Under the pieces are notes generated by a model. It was not told where the DNA came from, made no database searches, and saw only the letters and a list, made by a program, of their open reading frames with translations. A DNA stretch of 64,000 bases. It comes from Asterias rubens (Eukaryota; Echinodermata; Asteroidea; Forcipulatida; Asteriidae). Positions within the stretch are counted from its first letter, which is position 1, and the number at the start of each line of letters is the position of its first letter. A program made the position numbers and the translations under genes. The DNA lies in contig NC_047081.1 of NCBI RefSeq assembly GCF_902459465.1, positions 11,003,857 through 11,067,856 on the forward strand. The letters are read 5' to 3'. This document shows, in pieces, positions 1-12,694 of the stretch.

Positions 1-1299
1 TGGGCACAGCAGGCCCTGATACAGCTGCCAAGGAATAGTTTTAAAACAATCGGTGAATCTTGGGGCCATGTCACTCGAGGCATTGCAACGCGAGAGGGCA
101 ACCGGGGCCAAATTTCATGCTTCTGCTATTAAACCATAAGCAATGAATCGGCGCTTACGTCAAGCGTTTATTACTAGTCGGCAGGGAATTGTTACTTGTG
201 CGTACTCCAAGTTACTAAGGCATTCTTCACTTACACAGCTAGCGACAAATGGTATCGGCGGTTAGCAGAGCCATGAAATTGGGCACAGGTTAAGGCAACC
301 ACAAAGAAGAAAAGGCATTCACATCCGACTGTTCACATATTTTTCTATGTGGCTGCAAGACATTGGGACGTAATTTAGTGGGGCTATTACATGTATTCAA
401 TTGAGCATTTTTTTAAACCTCATTTGGGTTGGGGGCAAGGGGGGGGGGGGCAAAGTAATTTTTAAGAGAATCACTGCAAGTACCCTGTCGAGTTTAATGA
501 CACAACCCACGATATTCATCGAGTAGTCTTTAAAAGCTGGAGTAATTTTTAATTTTCGTTTAAATTTTGTTTAAATTTTTAAAAGAATTGGAGAGTATTA
601 ACTAGACACAGTCACTGAAATCCAGTTTGTAATGTCTTTGATATATTAACTCCCGTCTTTATCTGTCCTCATGTCAATTTAAACTTTTTAATCTTTGTTG
701 AATTCCAGAGAAATCAACTTTCTGAGTACTGGCATACCTGTACTCATTGTCATTTCAAGTATATTTTTTTGATATTTGAAAATAAAGATGTAATTAAACG
801 GTTTTCGACCACTACGATTAATTTCACATGTTAACAGCTGCATTCATGTTTCGTCTTTTGTTTGGGTTTTGCTAATGCTTCCTATATAAAGGTCGTACAT
901 CAACAGAGGTCAGAGCTCCCAAGCCCGATGTCATTTTGCCCCAAGTAATCACCCCTAGGGACTAGTCTAGATGGCAGCAGAGTTACAAAGGCCATTTTGA
1001 GATATGGCGGACGGACGCAATAAAACAATACTATAAAGTTTGGGTAAATTTGTCTGTAATCTAGCCACTAACCTCTAGTAGTGATGGACTAGACAAACAA
1101 TGCTGATTGGCTCCCAAGGGTGACTATTTGGCGTACATGCTTGAACAAACGTTTGAGCGCTTGTAAGACACTCGGTACATGCGTGTGAAACTGCAAGTAT
1201 TTTGACGCGATTTCATTTTAAATGAAGTTCAAAGGTGCCAGTTATAGTGTACATGTACATGTAACCACATTTTGGTAAAAGCAGACCATGAGCCATGAC
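1..1299. other. Non-coding DNA downstream of the hnRNP gene
   Basis: I see no gene here. A stretch at about 120-290 (CGGCGCTTACG, TTACACAGC, ATGAAATTGGGC) resembles sequence at about 18415-18500 and 18850-18925, so it is probably a dispersed repeat. A run of 12 G sits near 439-450. Confidence 0.5.
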
Positions 1300-1950
1300 T
1301 CGATTTCCAGACTATTTATTCTTCAACAGAAATGAAAAACTTGTTACAAACACTAAATGACAACAGTTGGTGTAAAAGTAACATGTGTAAAACTATTTCT
1401 TTGCTTTCATATACACACTTGACTACTTCTTAAAACATGTCAACAAAGTTTTAAAAGATTCCTACAGTCAACAGTTTACTGCTATTGAAATATAGTGAAC
1501 ATATTCAAAACACGATCCACATCCAATGTTTCCCTAGGTAAAGGCCGAGAAAAAGGACGTCAGATAAAAAGTAAGCCGCACCAAAACACGCCCTATACTT
1601 TTTAAGTCCCATTGATGATTATTTACAGCGGGGGAAATGTCATGCCTGATCTAAGGGTTTATCCCACAAAGTTCTGGTATTTTGTGCTACACTTTATGAC
1701 TTACTTTTAACACTGGAAGCTACAGGTTATAATCTGTCCAATGATAAAGTCGTGTTATTTCTTTACAGTTCCAATTATTACACCATGCACATGATTAAAA
1801 TCAAACAAAAAACATTCAACTACGTTATGATGTATATAACAACAGACAACAAAAAAAAACTTGAACAGGGAGGGAGGGGGGAGGGGCAAGTGTTGGGGTA
1901 AAGTTTAGTAACAGAGGAGTAGTTCAGTTCCACACTACATATACTTAGTC

Positions 1951-2277
1951 TTAAAGGTAGGGTCATAGATTGTTTTTTGTTAACGACGAACGTATTGCTG
2001 ATTTTGTTAACGACGAACGTATTGCTGATTTAAAGGCCAAATTGTCAGAAAAGATACAATTTAAGTCACCTGTGAAAGTTTCAGCTTTTAATCAATTTCT
2101 AATCAACAGGGGCGTTTCAAATAAAATAATTTCGCACAATGCAATACAAACCTAGTCTTTATGGAAGAGTAAGCATTTAGAAAGAAAACCAAAATTACCC
2201 CGGCTCATTACCAAAATTACCCCGGCTCATTACCAAAATTACACCGGGTCATTACCAAAGTATGACCCTACCTTTAA
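1951..2277. mobile_element. TTAA-flanked MITE (family with AGGTAGGGTCATA ends)
   Basis: The ends are perfect 17-bp inverted repeats: TTAAAGGTAGGGTCATA at 1951-1967 and its complement at 2261-2277. The outer TTAA fits a piggyBac-type target duplication. Inside are a 27-bp direct duplication (about 1972-2025) and three 22-bp tandem units (2189-2254). There is no transposase, so it is non-autonomous. A fragment with the same end lies at 11151. It sits in the probable hnRNP 3' UTR. Confidence 0.75.
2189..2254. repeat. Three 22-bp tandem units inside the MITE
   Basis: The unit CCAAAATTACCCCGGCTCAT plus TA occurs at 2189-2210 and 2211-2232. A third copy with two changes is at 2233-2254. Confidence 0.9.
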
Positions 2278-2550
2278 CGGGTCGTCAATTCTTCAAAACT
2301 AGACAATCTTGCCAAAAAGCTTTGCTTTTCAGTTTCACTGCCTTGCAGTCTTGGGTCAAGAAGAATATTCCCCAAAAATCAGTCACTTTCCAACTGCAAA
2401 ATGTGACACAATGTACATGGAATTTACTTAAATTCCTACCAATTAAAAAATACAAAACAACTTCCCGCAGACATGTGGAAATACAAAAAGAAGAAGATGC
2501 ATCTCTTGGGGTTAAATTTCCTTGTTGATCCGACAGTTCTTAAAGAGTTC

Positions 2551-5500
2551 TTAGAATCCCTGGCTGAAGCCGCCACCACTGGACCCGCCCGAGTAGAACC
2601 CACCGCTGCTGCCGCCTCCGTGGCTTCCTGAAATTAATTCAAGAAAGTTGAAAAAAATGGTTTCAATAATTTATTTGATCCTATCTATTTAATCCTATCT
2701 AAATGTAGCTGTAAACAATTAAACTATCATTTAATTTTAATGTTACATCCAACATGTCTGACCTGTATCCTGATCTTTTTCCAAGCACAAAATTGTTAAG
2801 CAATTTTCAGTGAGTATTTTACCTTGGTATCCTGATCCCTGGTTCTCGAAGCTGGTGTATCCGCCGCCCGATCGCATCCCACCTCCCTGATTGCCGAAGC
2901 CGTTGCCTTGGCTACCAAAGCCTTGACTTCCCACCTGACTACTCTGACCTCCATAGTTTCCTGCACCACCTGAGGAAAGGTACCAGACCGTGTTATATCG
3001 TTAACTAAATAAGTATCTCTGAAATTTCCAAAGGCATTTCTTGGAAGGCCAGATGACCATTTGTTTCACCAAGACGATATTAAAAAGTCTGAATTAACCC
3101 TTTCAAGCACCATTTATGTTAGTGATAAATTGATTGTATGGACATATTAGTAATTGTTTATTCATAGCACCATCAAGAGTCCATTTTCCCATTCTGAAAA
3201 CTGTGTGGTCTTGCAATCATTTTTTCCCTTCATTTTACAACTATTTTTCTACAGGGATTTAAACTGACTTGATTTGTAAAGATTGAAATTAATGGAGAAA
3301 GTAAAGAGGGCTGGTGAAAAAAACTGTTGACTAGCAACTGGTCAGTGCATGAAAGAGTTGAGATAAACAAATCCCTGTCGGAATCCAATAAAATTCCCCA
3401 AATCAGGAAAACATTTTGACCTGATCGAGTGCTCCACTACAGAAGGCCAACTCTTCTCCGGATATCACCCTCATTCATACTAAATTGTACTGTTCTAAAA
3501 TTTATGATACATCTTGCATATAACATCATTAGTCATTAATCACTAACGTCCGTCGATGTTGGTTTTTTCCCATTATCGATATATCGAAAATTTAATATCG
3601 AGTATACTCGATATATCGACTATTTCCCGCGCGCAAGATGGAAGCCTAAAAACAGCACTTGGTATACTCATGGAGGTAGAAATATTCATACCATAGACTG
3701 ACAGTTTAATAGGGTTACATTTCAACTTGTTTATGTCTGATCCCCCGAACTTTGTTTGTAGTCCAAACAATTTCAGATTGCGTAGTCCCGCCCCGATTAT
3801 TTCTGGTTTTACAACAAAGTATGATCGCCGCTACCGCTGGCTTGGCCAATTGGTGAACGCTCACCACAATTCTCGATTCGTGATTGGCCATGATTGGCCG
3901 TCTCAAAATGACACAGAGCCTTTGTGAGTTGCGTGACTCGCCGACATTAAGGTGTCAGTTGCCGATGCATTGACGTAGAAGTGTCAATCAAGTTGTCCGA
4001 CGGGCGCGCGGACTACCTTTACGGTTGAAAATGGTTGAGATAATCATCGAAAAAAAATCACTAGAAAGTCCCGCAAAACACAGACCTACCACTCAGCGAT
4101 CACAATATACAACGCACGCAGCATGCAGTCACATAGTCTCCAATAAAGGCTCGTAGTCTTTTTACTTTGCATTCTTTAACCAAGGCAAGAAACATTGAAT
4201 GCTAGAACGCCCTCTATTGTCGAAATAACGCAGTGCATCACCCGATACCGCCTTGACCAAAGACTGCATGTGTCTGCGCATGCTTGGACAAACGGGTTTC
4301 CCCCCGAATTGCAATAACCATACACGCTGGTGTGCACGCTTAAACCGTACAACAGCATAGTCTTCGCTGGTACGCACGCAATAGCCGACAGCGTGGTCTA
4401 ATTGCGAAGCATATAGTTCCTCGGAAATGTTAGCTTGTTTACTGAAAACAACACAACGTTTAGGCCTTATTTGACCAAAATGACGCCATTACGATAGAAA
4501 GATTATTGTAAGAGGGGAAGTTTTTGCGTGGTATTTTTGCAAAGTCAATAATGCTGTGATGAAGACGCATTGATTTTGATCACATGCACAATGGAAAGTT
4601 GCATCTTAAACAGCCGACAGGCTAGGGCAGCAGCGGCGGTTTCTTTTGAGGTTTTACCGTGCGCTCGCCGCGGGGTCGTGAACTTCTGCGGCGGGCCGGC
4701 GGCTGATGGCGAAAACACAAAGAACATGCAGACATACTTGCTTGTAAAACGTATTTTATTTAATAGGGCAACTCAAAATGATGAAACTAAATAACGACGA
4801 CGGCTTTTCTAATACTCAAACACAGATTTCTTTTAAATTATCGGACACTCTTTTGGTATTTTCGATATCATTTAGGAACATCGAAATTTTCAAAACATCG
4901 AAATTTTTCGATATGTATCGAAAATCCGATATTACGATATGATTATAAAAGTGACATCGGCGATTTCGATGTCAAAAAAATATCGAGTTTTTGAGTATTT
5001 TCGATATATCGACGGACGTTATTAATCACCGACAGTTGAAAAGAAATCTTACCCCCCATGCCTCCCATACTTGGGACGTCTCCGTATCCGCCCCCATCCC
5101 CATTGTCGCCATCCTCCTCGGAGTTCAAGAAAAGCTCGATGTAGCGATGGATCATATGCTCCTTGTCCTTGCCCATGGCGGCCGTTGCATCCCGGTGACT
5201 TGTGAAGTCCACGTCGGCCTCGCCGGACGGCTGACCTTTGTTGTTGAACTTGATGACGACCCGACATGGGACAGCCTTCTTTTCAAACCACTGCCAATTT
5301 CAATTCAATATCAAAATTTATTTGTACATTATTGGTGAGAAAAAGGAGAACAATAAGCGAATATAGAACAATTTTGTTTTACTTTTTATGCTTGAATTCC
5401 CTATTCCACTGAGCTTTTGCCAAGGCATGCCTTGAATTTCATCTTTGAAAGGGCAAGACATTTTCATTGCAAAGGGCACTTCTTCCATTGGAAAATCTGT

Positions 5501-8500
5501 AAGTCTATGTGAAACTTCTGAAGGGGAACTAAAGCCAAGACCAGGAGCAGCAGAGGCCATGGCCTCTACATAACTACAAGCCTGCTATAATCAGGCATGA
5601 TTTTTGGTCCTTCACAAAAAAGTAGCAACATTTTATCAAGTATAAGGGCTGACCTACATGTTCCCACCCAATAGGCTTCTAAAGACTTTTCATCAGGCTG
5701 GTTAATCCCAATTTTTCTGATTTTATCCAAGGGCACAACAATTTGAAAAAGAATGTCATGCCTGCTATAGTAATGGTATCATAGGCGATAAAACGATAAA
5801 GAAAAGTTGCATCGTCCCTGTTGGATTCACTTACCTCCATGATGTGTTCCTCGGTAGCGCTGTACGGCAGACCTCTCATATGCACAGAGTGCCCTGTGCT
5901 GCTGACGAATCCTGGGGACATGCTGTCACCCCCGGGACCCCCGAAGCCACCTCCGTAACTCCCGCCACCCCCACTGCTGCTGCTTCCACCAAATCCACTG
6001 CCACTGCTTCTCATTCCATATCCACCTGTTCGGATTGTAATCAATTATATTTATTATGAATGGAAATTCCACAGGTTCGTTGCACAGAAATTACAAAATA
6101 GTAAGATAATAATAATAAGATATTTTTATATTAGGTTCCTAAGCGTTATGGTGATGATGTCCCATAGACTATTTAGTAAAACCAGGGCAACAGCGCCAAA
6201 ATACAAAGATACAAGTTTACAAAAATAGGCCATGTCATACAATGCAATAAAATGAGAGAATAAGCCTCTCGTTGGTTGAATATATTATAACACATTATTT
6301 ATAACATACTCAAAACTCTTCTTAATGAATTTATTTGTTTATTATTAATGGAAATTTGACAGTGGTGTGTGGTTGCACATAGTTACAAAAACTAAAACTA
6401 TAACTGGCCATTGAAAGCTAGTTGGCCCCGTCATACAATACTAAGAACGAAAGAATAAGCCCCTGCACAACAACCTACAAAACCACTACAGATGGCAAAC
6501 TTTTCACTTGGCAATATGATTGAAATCTACAACAAAACTTAAAACGCCTGAACAAAATCACAGACCCAATGTGCACTGATTATCGATACACTGTTCATAC
6601 AAATATAATCGAAAAGCACAAAATCAAAGAACGCACAATTTGTTATACAATCAAATTACACTTAGAAACAATAAAGGTAATATACAAGGCAAGTATAAAT
6701 AATTAAGTTCATCATATAAAAGCAATTAATGGATAAGGGCTACACATTGCATGATGAAATAGGATGAAGGTTGGGTAAAGGAACAAAAATAAAAATCCAC
6801 AAATAAAACATCATTTTACTAAAGCATGTCATTACTAAACCACATCAATTTCAACAACCCAACTAAAAAACTCCCCCATTCACTACTCCGCCCGTTCCTA
6901 CTACACTCACCTCCTCCACTGCCTCGTCCTCTTGACTGCATCATCCCGCCCCTCATGCCTCGTCCCCGTCTGTTCATCATCCCCCCTCCCATACCTCCCA
7001 TGCCTCCAAAGCCTCCGTAGCTATCCATCCCATACATGTTGTCTTCGTAACCTCCACCTCCGTAGCCGCCTGTCAAACCCATAAAAAAAACAGTCTTGAG
7101 ATACCTCAGACATAATAGACCCCTTGCGTTGGAGGTCATTGTTGACTAAACATGCAAGTGTGAAAGGCAGTCATTGGCTGATAGACGTGCGCAGTGCTTA
7201 CAGGCATTTCCATTGTTTATCAACAAAGATGGCAGCCAATGACGTCATGGGCAAAACATGAGGTCGTTGGGGCAATCCATGTGGTCGTTGAGGCAAAGCT
7301 TCAACTTTCTAAAGACGGTTTATATTTTCCCTTTGGACAGGACAGTTGAGGCCAGCTAAGTTCTTACTATTCTCAAGTCAGTGTTTTTTAAAAATTTTTT
7401 TACAAAAATTCAAAATAAGATCCTATCCCAAAGAAAGTCATTGGGTCGATTTCACAAAGATAGTCCTTACTTAGGACTAGTGTTAGGAGTTATTAAAAGC
7501 TTAAGATTAGTCCTTGGATAAGACTAGTCTCAACTCTTTGTGAAATCACCCGACCTATCAACCCTCTGAGTTTATTAGCACTTCATCCTGCTATATACAG
7601 ATTTCTTGCTCTCACAAGATAAAATTGAACGTCTTTCAGACAATACCTACCATCGAATCTGTAGCGACGTTCAAAGCCAGAGCTCCCAAGTCCCCTTCCG
7701 CCCCTCATGTTGCCCATTCCTCCTCCTCCTCCTCCTCCTCCGAAGCGATCGTATGGACCAGGTCTAGGGAAGGATCGCTTGGCAGCATTTGACGCACGTC
7801 GTACCTCCTCCACGTTACTGCGGAAGATCTCTACATATCTAGGAAAACAAAGCGGTAACGTCAAAGTTAGCGACAGAGTAACCCTTGAAGCATCTCTGAT
7901 TAGAGACGCTCACTATCGCAGTTTAAAAACAAAAGAGCCAGAATCGTGGACAATTATTCTACACTAGTCAAAAAATGTGTTTCTTTCAATGGCAATAATG
8001 TCCTTGGTCATTTCATGTAGAAAGTGCTTTCCAGTGCAAATGATTATTTCAGTCCTTTCAAAACCCTTCCATTCAAGTTTGATTTCATAAAAACTAACAA
8101 ACTTTTAAACTGCCATTCGTTAAAAGATATGGATGGTTTTTGTTTTTACAAACATGTGAACAAAAAAACAACAAAGTAACTGCTTGCGATTGTTTACAAA
8201 CTTCAACAAACAAGCAGGCAGCCACCATAAAGTGACACCAATCTCATTAACCCTGAAGAGGCAAGCTACAATTAAAGTAGACCCAAAAAGGCCAAACACC
8301 TTGAACAATGGTAATGTAATTATTACTTCTTTTTGTTTGATACAGAATTCAGGACTACCGAAAAAGACAGAACAAACTTTGCAACCTTTCAAAGCTTTTT
8401 AAAACACAACAAACTGTTTGGAAAAATTGTAATGAGGCCAGAATAAAACAGCAAATGTTTGTGGTTCAATGAAAATTATGTGGGTTTTTTAAGTGCTAGT

Positions 8501-11500
8501 ATTGTTGATATTAAAACAGTAAATAAACATTAAGAAATGTTAACACAAACTTGTTATCTTTCAATGATCCTTTATATTGTATACCTTAAGAAAAATAACT
8601 AAAACATTTAAAAACACAAAAATACTCATGCAGCAGGCCTGGAATTTCATCTTTTTGAGGGCAAGGCCATTTTTATTTTGCAAGGGCACTGCCGTAAGAA
8701 AATCTTAAAAGACTACGGGACACAAAGGCCAACACAAGGGCAACAGATGCCACAGCCACTACGTATTCCAGGCCTTATGCAGTGTAGAAAGTGGAAGTTG
8801 ACCAAAGGAAAACCAGTTAACAGATAGGGGAGGCCTTTAAACAAAGGACAATGGCATTGACAAGGAAAAGGACACTGACAAGGACATTGACAAACATATG
8901 ACATCGCCACAGGTAAAAGAAAGGGACAAAAACCCCTTTTTGAAAAAGGACAAACATTGACACAGGATGACCACTGTGACACACAATGACAAAGAGTGAC
9001 TGAAACGTGATAGCATGGACATGACAAAACAATGACACAAATGACAACAAATGAATTGTAACCACAGAAATAACTGCCCTTTGTAGTCATCACATCATTT
9101 CAAGGTTTGTAGTTTTTCCCCACAAAGATGTTGATTGTTTTTTTTTTTGCTAAAACCAACACACATCATTTCGCTCTAAAAAATCGGAACGAACAAAAAC
9201 ATTCCTTTACAAAAACGTACAGACCTATTTTTCTCAAAGTCATCGGATGTTTTGCCCAGGTAGAGTATTGAACCCAATAGCAATTCATGCCATTTAAAGT
9301 GAGGTTAGAGTTTTGGAGTGTTTCCCAGAAGCATTAGGACTCTATCTACTGGAGAAGGAGTACATCACAAAATTGAATTTGACATTTCCCTTCCTGTTTT
9401 TAAGATGCATTCAACCTTCATGCGGACACCAATCCGTCACACTTGAAAGTTTTTAGCTGATTTCAGCATACGCAAACACTTCACCAAGAAGTGATATACA
9501 TCACTACGGCAACCAATAAAACCAAGTGTTAACGGATAAAAAAGCTTTAAAGGGAAATAATATGACTTGGGATAGCCTACTATTTAATTTTTTATAAAGA
9601 AAATAAATTCAACAAATTTGAAGTGAAAATAGTAACTTTTAAGGGAATTAAAAACAGCCTAAGATTATCTTTAAGCACACAAAATAATGAGAAAACAAGG
9701 GTAACGGTAGCTACCCCACCGCCCTTCCAAGCCCCACCTGTGACCCAATTTTTGCATGTGCTTTCCCAAAGCCTGCTCTGCCAGATCCTTGGTTGCAAAT
9801 TGCACAAAGGCATCCCCGGTGCACTTCCCCTCGTGGTCTTTTGGCAGGGTTACACCGTTCGCCACTATCTCCAACCCTGTCGTTTGTCAACGCCACCCCA
9901 GTACGTTGCCCGATTACCACCCGGTCAGGAACCACACCCGTTGATAAACCCGGTCGGTTTAAGTTGATACCCAAATTGAGGGGGGACACACCATACCCGC
10001 CAGATCCACCCCGACGATTAAGAACCCAAAAGGGAAGGAGACAAAAAAAGGATAGGAGGCACAAATCAATAATGATCATAATCTGTTGGGAAAATGGCGT
10101 TAACATCAAGCACACAGGTAGTTCATATTTTTGTAAAGCAACTTACATAACAACAAAGTTCTATCATCCCCATTATGAAGTCAAATATGCGACACACTTG
10201 GGTTTTTTTTTACAAGTAAAAACCACCAAACCAAGAATATTGGTGATGTTTTGCTCTATACTCGTCGGCCAAACTGAGATCTGTTTTTAGATCAACATAC
10301 TTTTGTCCGTCGAAGAAAAGCAAGCTGTTTTTTTCTGCCCAAACAGTTTTGAATATCTGCCTGGTGACTAGTACATGCTGGATTCTAGAATTCCATACGT
10401 TATAGCCTCGGCTGCTTTTCTGCTTTAGAAATTTACCAAATCTTGGGGCACTATGCCCGGGATCTGAGGGAAAAATGCTTGAATGTTCACACATTGCTCA
10501 TCAGACACGCAACTTGTAATTGCCCCCAAAAACAGGAAACTGCCTTGGAAAATTCTCAAAATGTCCCTTCAAAATCACTTACAATGTTCAGGACCCATGG
10601 GGACCCTCAACAATGTTTTGCTTGCAACGACAACAACCAATACAATTGTTTATTCTATATTAAAAATATTTTTTAGAACTGATCAAAATTGGGCAAAAAT
10701 TCACAGTAAATGTAGCATTTCAGATTCAAATAGGAATGTACAATTAAATACACAAAAAGTTCATTTCAATTTAATTTGTCATACATTGTATTTCATGAAG
10801 AAAAACACATATTCTGTCAAGACATAAGTTGAAATAGATAGGTACAGAATAACGGTAATGCGATTATAGAAATTTAATTTTAATGGAGGAGCGACCGAGG
10901 TTTTACCCGTGAGGAGAGCACTTCCATCAGAAAATCATGTCTTGGGCATCCAAGGAAAGGGGGAACAATGCAACCGGCTCAAATAAAATTCAAGTCCAGT
11001 CGTAGAATTTGAGAATGTTTTTCAGAATTTTAATATGAAATGTATTTTTCAGTATTCCAACAAAAGGTTTGAAATGGAACTCTTGTTTTTTTTCTCAATA
11101 AAAAATTCAAATGCCTATAATTAGTTTCAAAATCTACACCTTGATATCTCTAAGGTAGGGTCATAGATTTGTCAACGTAGTGTTGATTCAAAGGCAAAAC
11201 TTAAAAGGAAGGCAGCATCTCTTGCCACTGCTGTGCTTCTCACCAGTAAGTTTTTACGGATCTTAATTTTGTTTTGAGTGTTAACTAATCTAGATTCTAC
11301 TTCTAGATGAGAAGTTCTTGGGGGGGGGGGGGGGGGGTTCAGTCACAGAGGACTGTTTCTGTAATCAATCTGCCATGGCAATGAGACGTACCTTGGAAGA
11401 ACTGCATAATTTCTTCTTTGGAGCATTCATAGGGTATGCCACGCATCCTTATGCATCCTTCGTTGTCCTTAAAGGATGCTGCGCCGCTACGCCTGGTTAC

Positions 11501-12694
11501 CCACTCCATTTCACCAATCTTAGATCGGAACACTGTATTAAGAGGGAGGGAGAAGGGAATAAATTGTTATAAATTACTGCCTGGGTCACTGCACGTAAGG
11601 CCTAAATGTCAGCATAAGGGGGTGTAAAGGCATGTATTGAAAACTCCCGTTTTGAATGTAGAAACCCAGCGTCGTAACAGTGACTGTGTCTTTTTATCTT
11701 TGTGCCTGTAAGCCCATGGCAACACTTTTAGCAACAGCCACAGAATAAGGTTACAAGGTTAACTAACAATTCACATGTACAATCTGTCACTAGTATATTG
11801 CTTATTTTTGCTTAGCAAAAACTTGCAGGCAACTTGTCTGCCGAAGCATCTCTATGAAACTGGGCCTAGGTCTTCGGAATGCTTACCTTCAACGTAGCGT
11901 TGTCCCATGTCCTTCTTGTGTTTGGTCATTGCATTCTCCATGTCCTCTTCCGTCTCAAACTCTATGAAGCATTCCCCGCTGGGACGGCCGGCTGGTGTGA
12001 ATGTGAAGTGAATCCCATCTTTGCCATTCAAGATGTTGCTTTCTGCCGAGTTCAAGAATATTAAATGTTTGCCAGCATTGTCTGCAATAGAATCTTGTTT
12101 TACATTCCACCATCTTTAAAGGATTTGGGTACTTTTTGTAACACAAAACTAGCACCTCAGCACGTAATATTTTAAGGGAAGCTTTCTTAGTCATTATCTT
12201 CAAACTGCGCAAGTTTAATGTAAATCTGTGGACATTGTTTTTTGTGTTAGAAAAAAGTACCCAGACCCTTTAAAAGCTAATGATTTTTATTTTCATTCAA
12301 AGGTTTGCATATGTATGTATCAATTTAACAAATCTGGGAAGTTTTGTGTTTATAAGTTCGAAGAAAATTAAGCAAAGATGGCAGCTTGGACTTTGCTGTG
12401 TCTACCATGTACGAATAATAATAATAATAATAAGACTTGTAATGCGCACATATCCACCCTGCTGGGTGTTCAAGGCGCAGTATGCTTCGTTTTTGAATTG
12501 GCAAGGGCACCCAGGCATTTCTCCATGGTAAAGAGCACCCTACGAGGAATATGTGCTAAAGGGTACCAAGGGGCTGGGACAAAGGCATTACCTCCGAAAA
12601 ATGTTGAGATGTCCTCTTCTGTGCTGGACCAGGGAAGTCCTCTCGCTCTGACGACAAAGCCATCTTCTTCCTCTGTTCCTGGTGCGGCACTCAT
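2551..12694 (-). CDS. HNRNPH1: Heterogeneous nuclear ribonucleoprotein H/F-type splicing factor, complete (10 coding exons, 525 aa)
   Basis: A nuclear RNA-binding protein of the hnRNP H/F group; family members bind G-tracts and control splicing and polyadenylation. Coding exons in transcription order: 12592-12694, 11887-12081, 11392-11532, 9738-9876, 7651-7838, 6911-7069, 5835-6025, 5053-5290, 2823-2969, 2551-2627. Each is bounded by AG and GT, and lengths sum to 1578 nt in frame. Three quasi-RRMs are visible with the family's R-G-L/I-P motifs: residues ~13-90 ([10 protein letters not shown]), ~126-203 (IRMRGIPYE) and ~355-432 (VHMRGLPYS). A GY/GRG-rich linker (~215-350) and a GS-rich tail (~440-525) follow the H/F layout. 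The start is the ATG at 12694; an acceptor (CACAG) ending near 12722 implies a non-coding first exon further upstream. In most invertebrates one gene stands for vertebrate H1/H2/H3/F, so the symbol marks the family rather than a one-to-one orthologue. Confidence 0.95.
3544..5021. mobile_element. hAT-like non-autonomous DNA transposon, 1478 bp, with 8-bp target duplication
   Basis: A perfect 14-bp terminal inverted repeat (TAACGTCCGTCGAT) begins at 3544, with its complement ending at 5021. Both ends are flanked by TTAATCAC (3536-3543 and 5022-5029). An 8-bp duplication is typical of hAT and P-type elements. Both ends carry clusters of ATATCGATATATCGA-like palindromes. No ORF resembles a transposase. 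It lies in the hnRNP intron between exons 5053-5290 and 2823-2969. Confidence 0.8.
7443..7555. mobile_element. Palindromic MITE (TTTCACAAAGATAGTCCT family)
   Basis: The ends are complementary: GGGTCGATTTCACAAAG against CTTTGTGAAATCACCCGACC. Inner arms carry TTAGGACTAG and GACTAGTC. Related copies are at 51194-51339 and 55006-55131, with fragments near 18090, 29945, 31027 and 60487. Confidence 0.65.
10210..10494 (-). other. Unassigned protein-like ORF in an hnRNP intron
   Basis: A 94-codon ATG-started frame of mixed, non-repetitive composition lies between hnRNP exons 11392-11532 and 9738-9876. I do not recognise it. It could be a decayed transposon protein or chance. It shows no match to hnRNP H/F domains, and skipping it leaves the host gene in frame. 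Confidence 0.2.
11151..11200. mobile_element. Fragment of the AGGTAGGGTCATA MITE
   Basis: TAAGGTAGGGTCATAGATT followed by GTCAACG and TTGATTCAAAGGCAAAA parallels the left end of the element at 1951. The right end is missing and the flanking TTAA has decayed to CTAA. Confidence 0.5.
12413..12480 (-). mobile_element. LINE 3' tail, reverse orientation
   Basis: AAT repeats, then AAGACTTGTAATGCGCACAT and a segment containing CCACCCTGCTGGGTGTTC, ending in CAAGGCGCAG. This is the reverse complement of 30250-30310, which follows a decayed LINE reading frame, so it is a truncated insertion of the same LINE tail. Confidence 0.6.

Larger units (their letters stand above)
1300..2550 (-). other. Probable 3' UTR of the hnRNP H/F gene
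   Basis: This follows the TAA stop (2551-2553) on the minus strand. The plus strand reads TTTATT at 1315-1320, which is AATAAA on the minus strand, so a transcript end near 1295-1305 is plausible. The UTR would contain a MITE at 1951-2277. The end is inferred from the signal only; no transcript data are available. Confidence 0.45.

Noticed and set aside
3715-3927. Transposase remnant in the hAT-like element
   Set aside because: The short frames on both strands show no hAT dimerisation or catalytic motifs.
6826-7020. Proline-rich plus-strand ORF
   Set aside because: It is the antisense of the Gly/Arg-rich hnRNP exon 6911-7069.
8713-9093. Cys-rich 126-aa ORF
   Set aside because: It arises from a degenerate GACAAGGACA/TGACA-rich repeat in an intron; the other frames are equally open.
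9793-10290. 165-aa plus-strand ORF
   Set aside because: It is a shadow opposite an hnRNP exon and intron.
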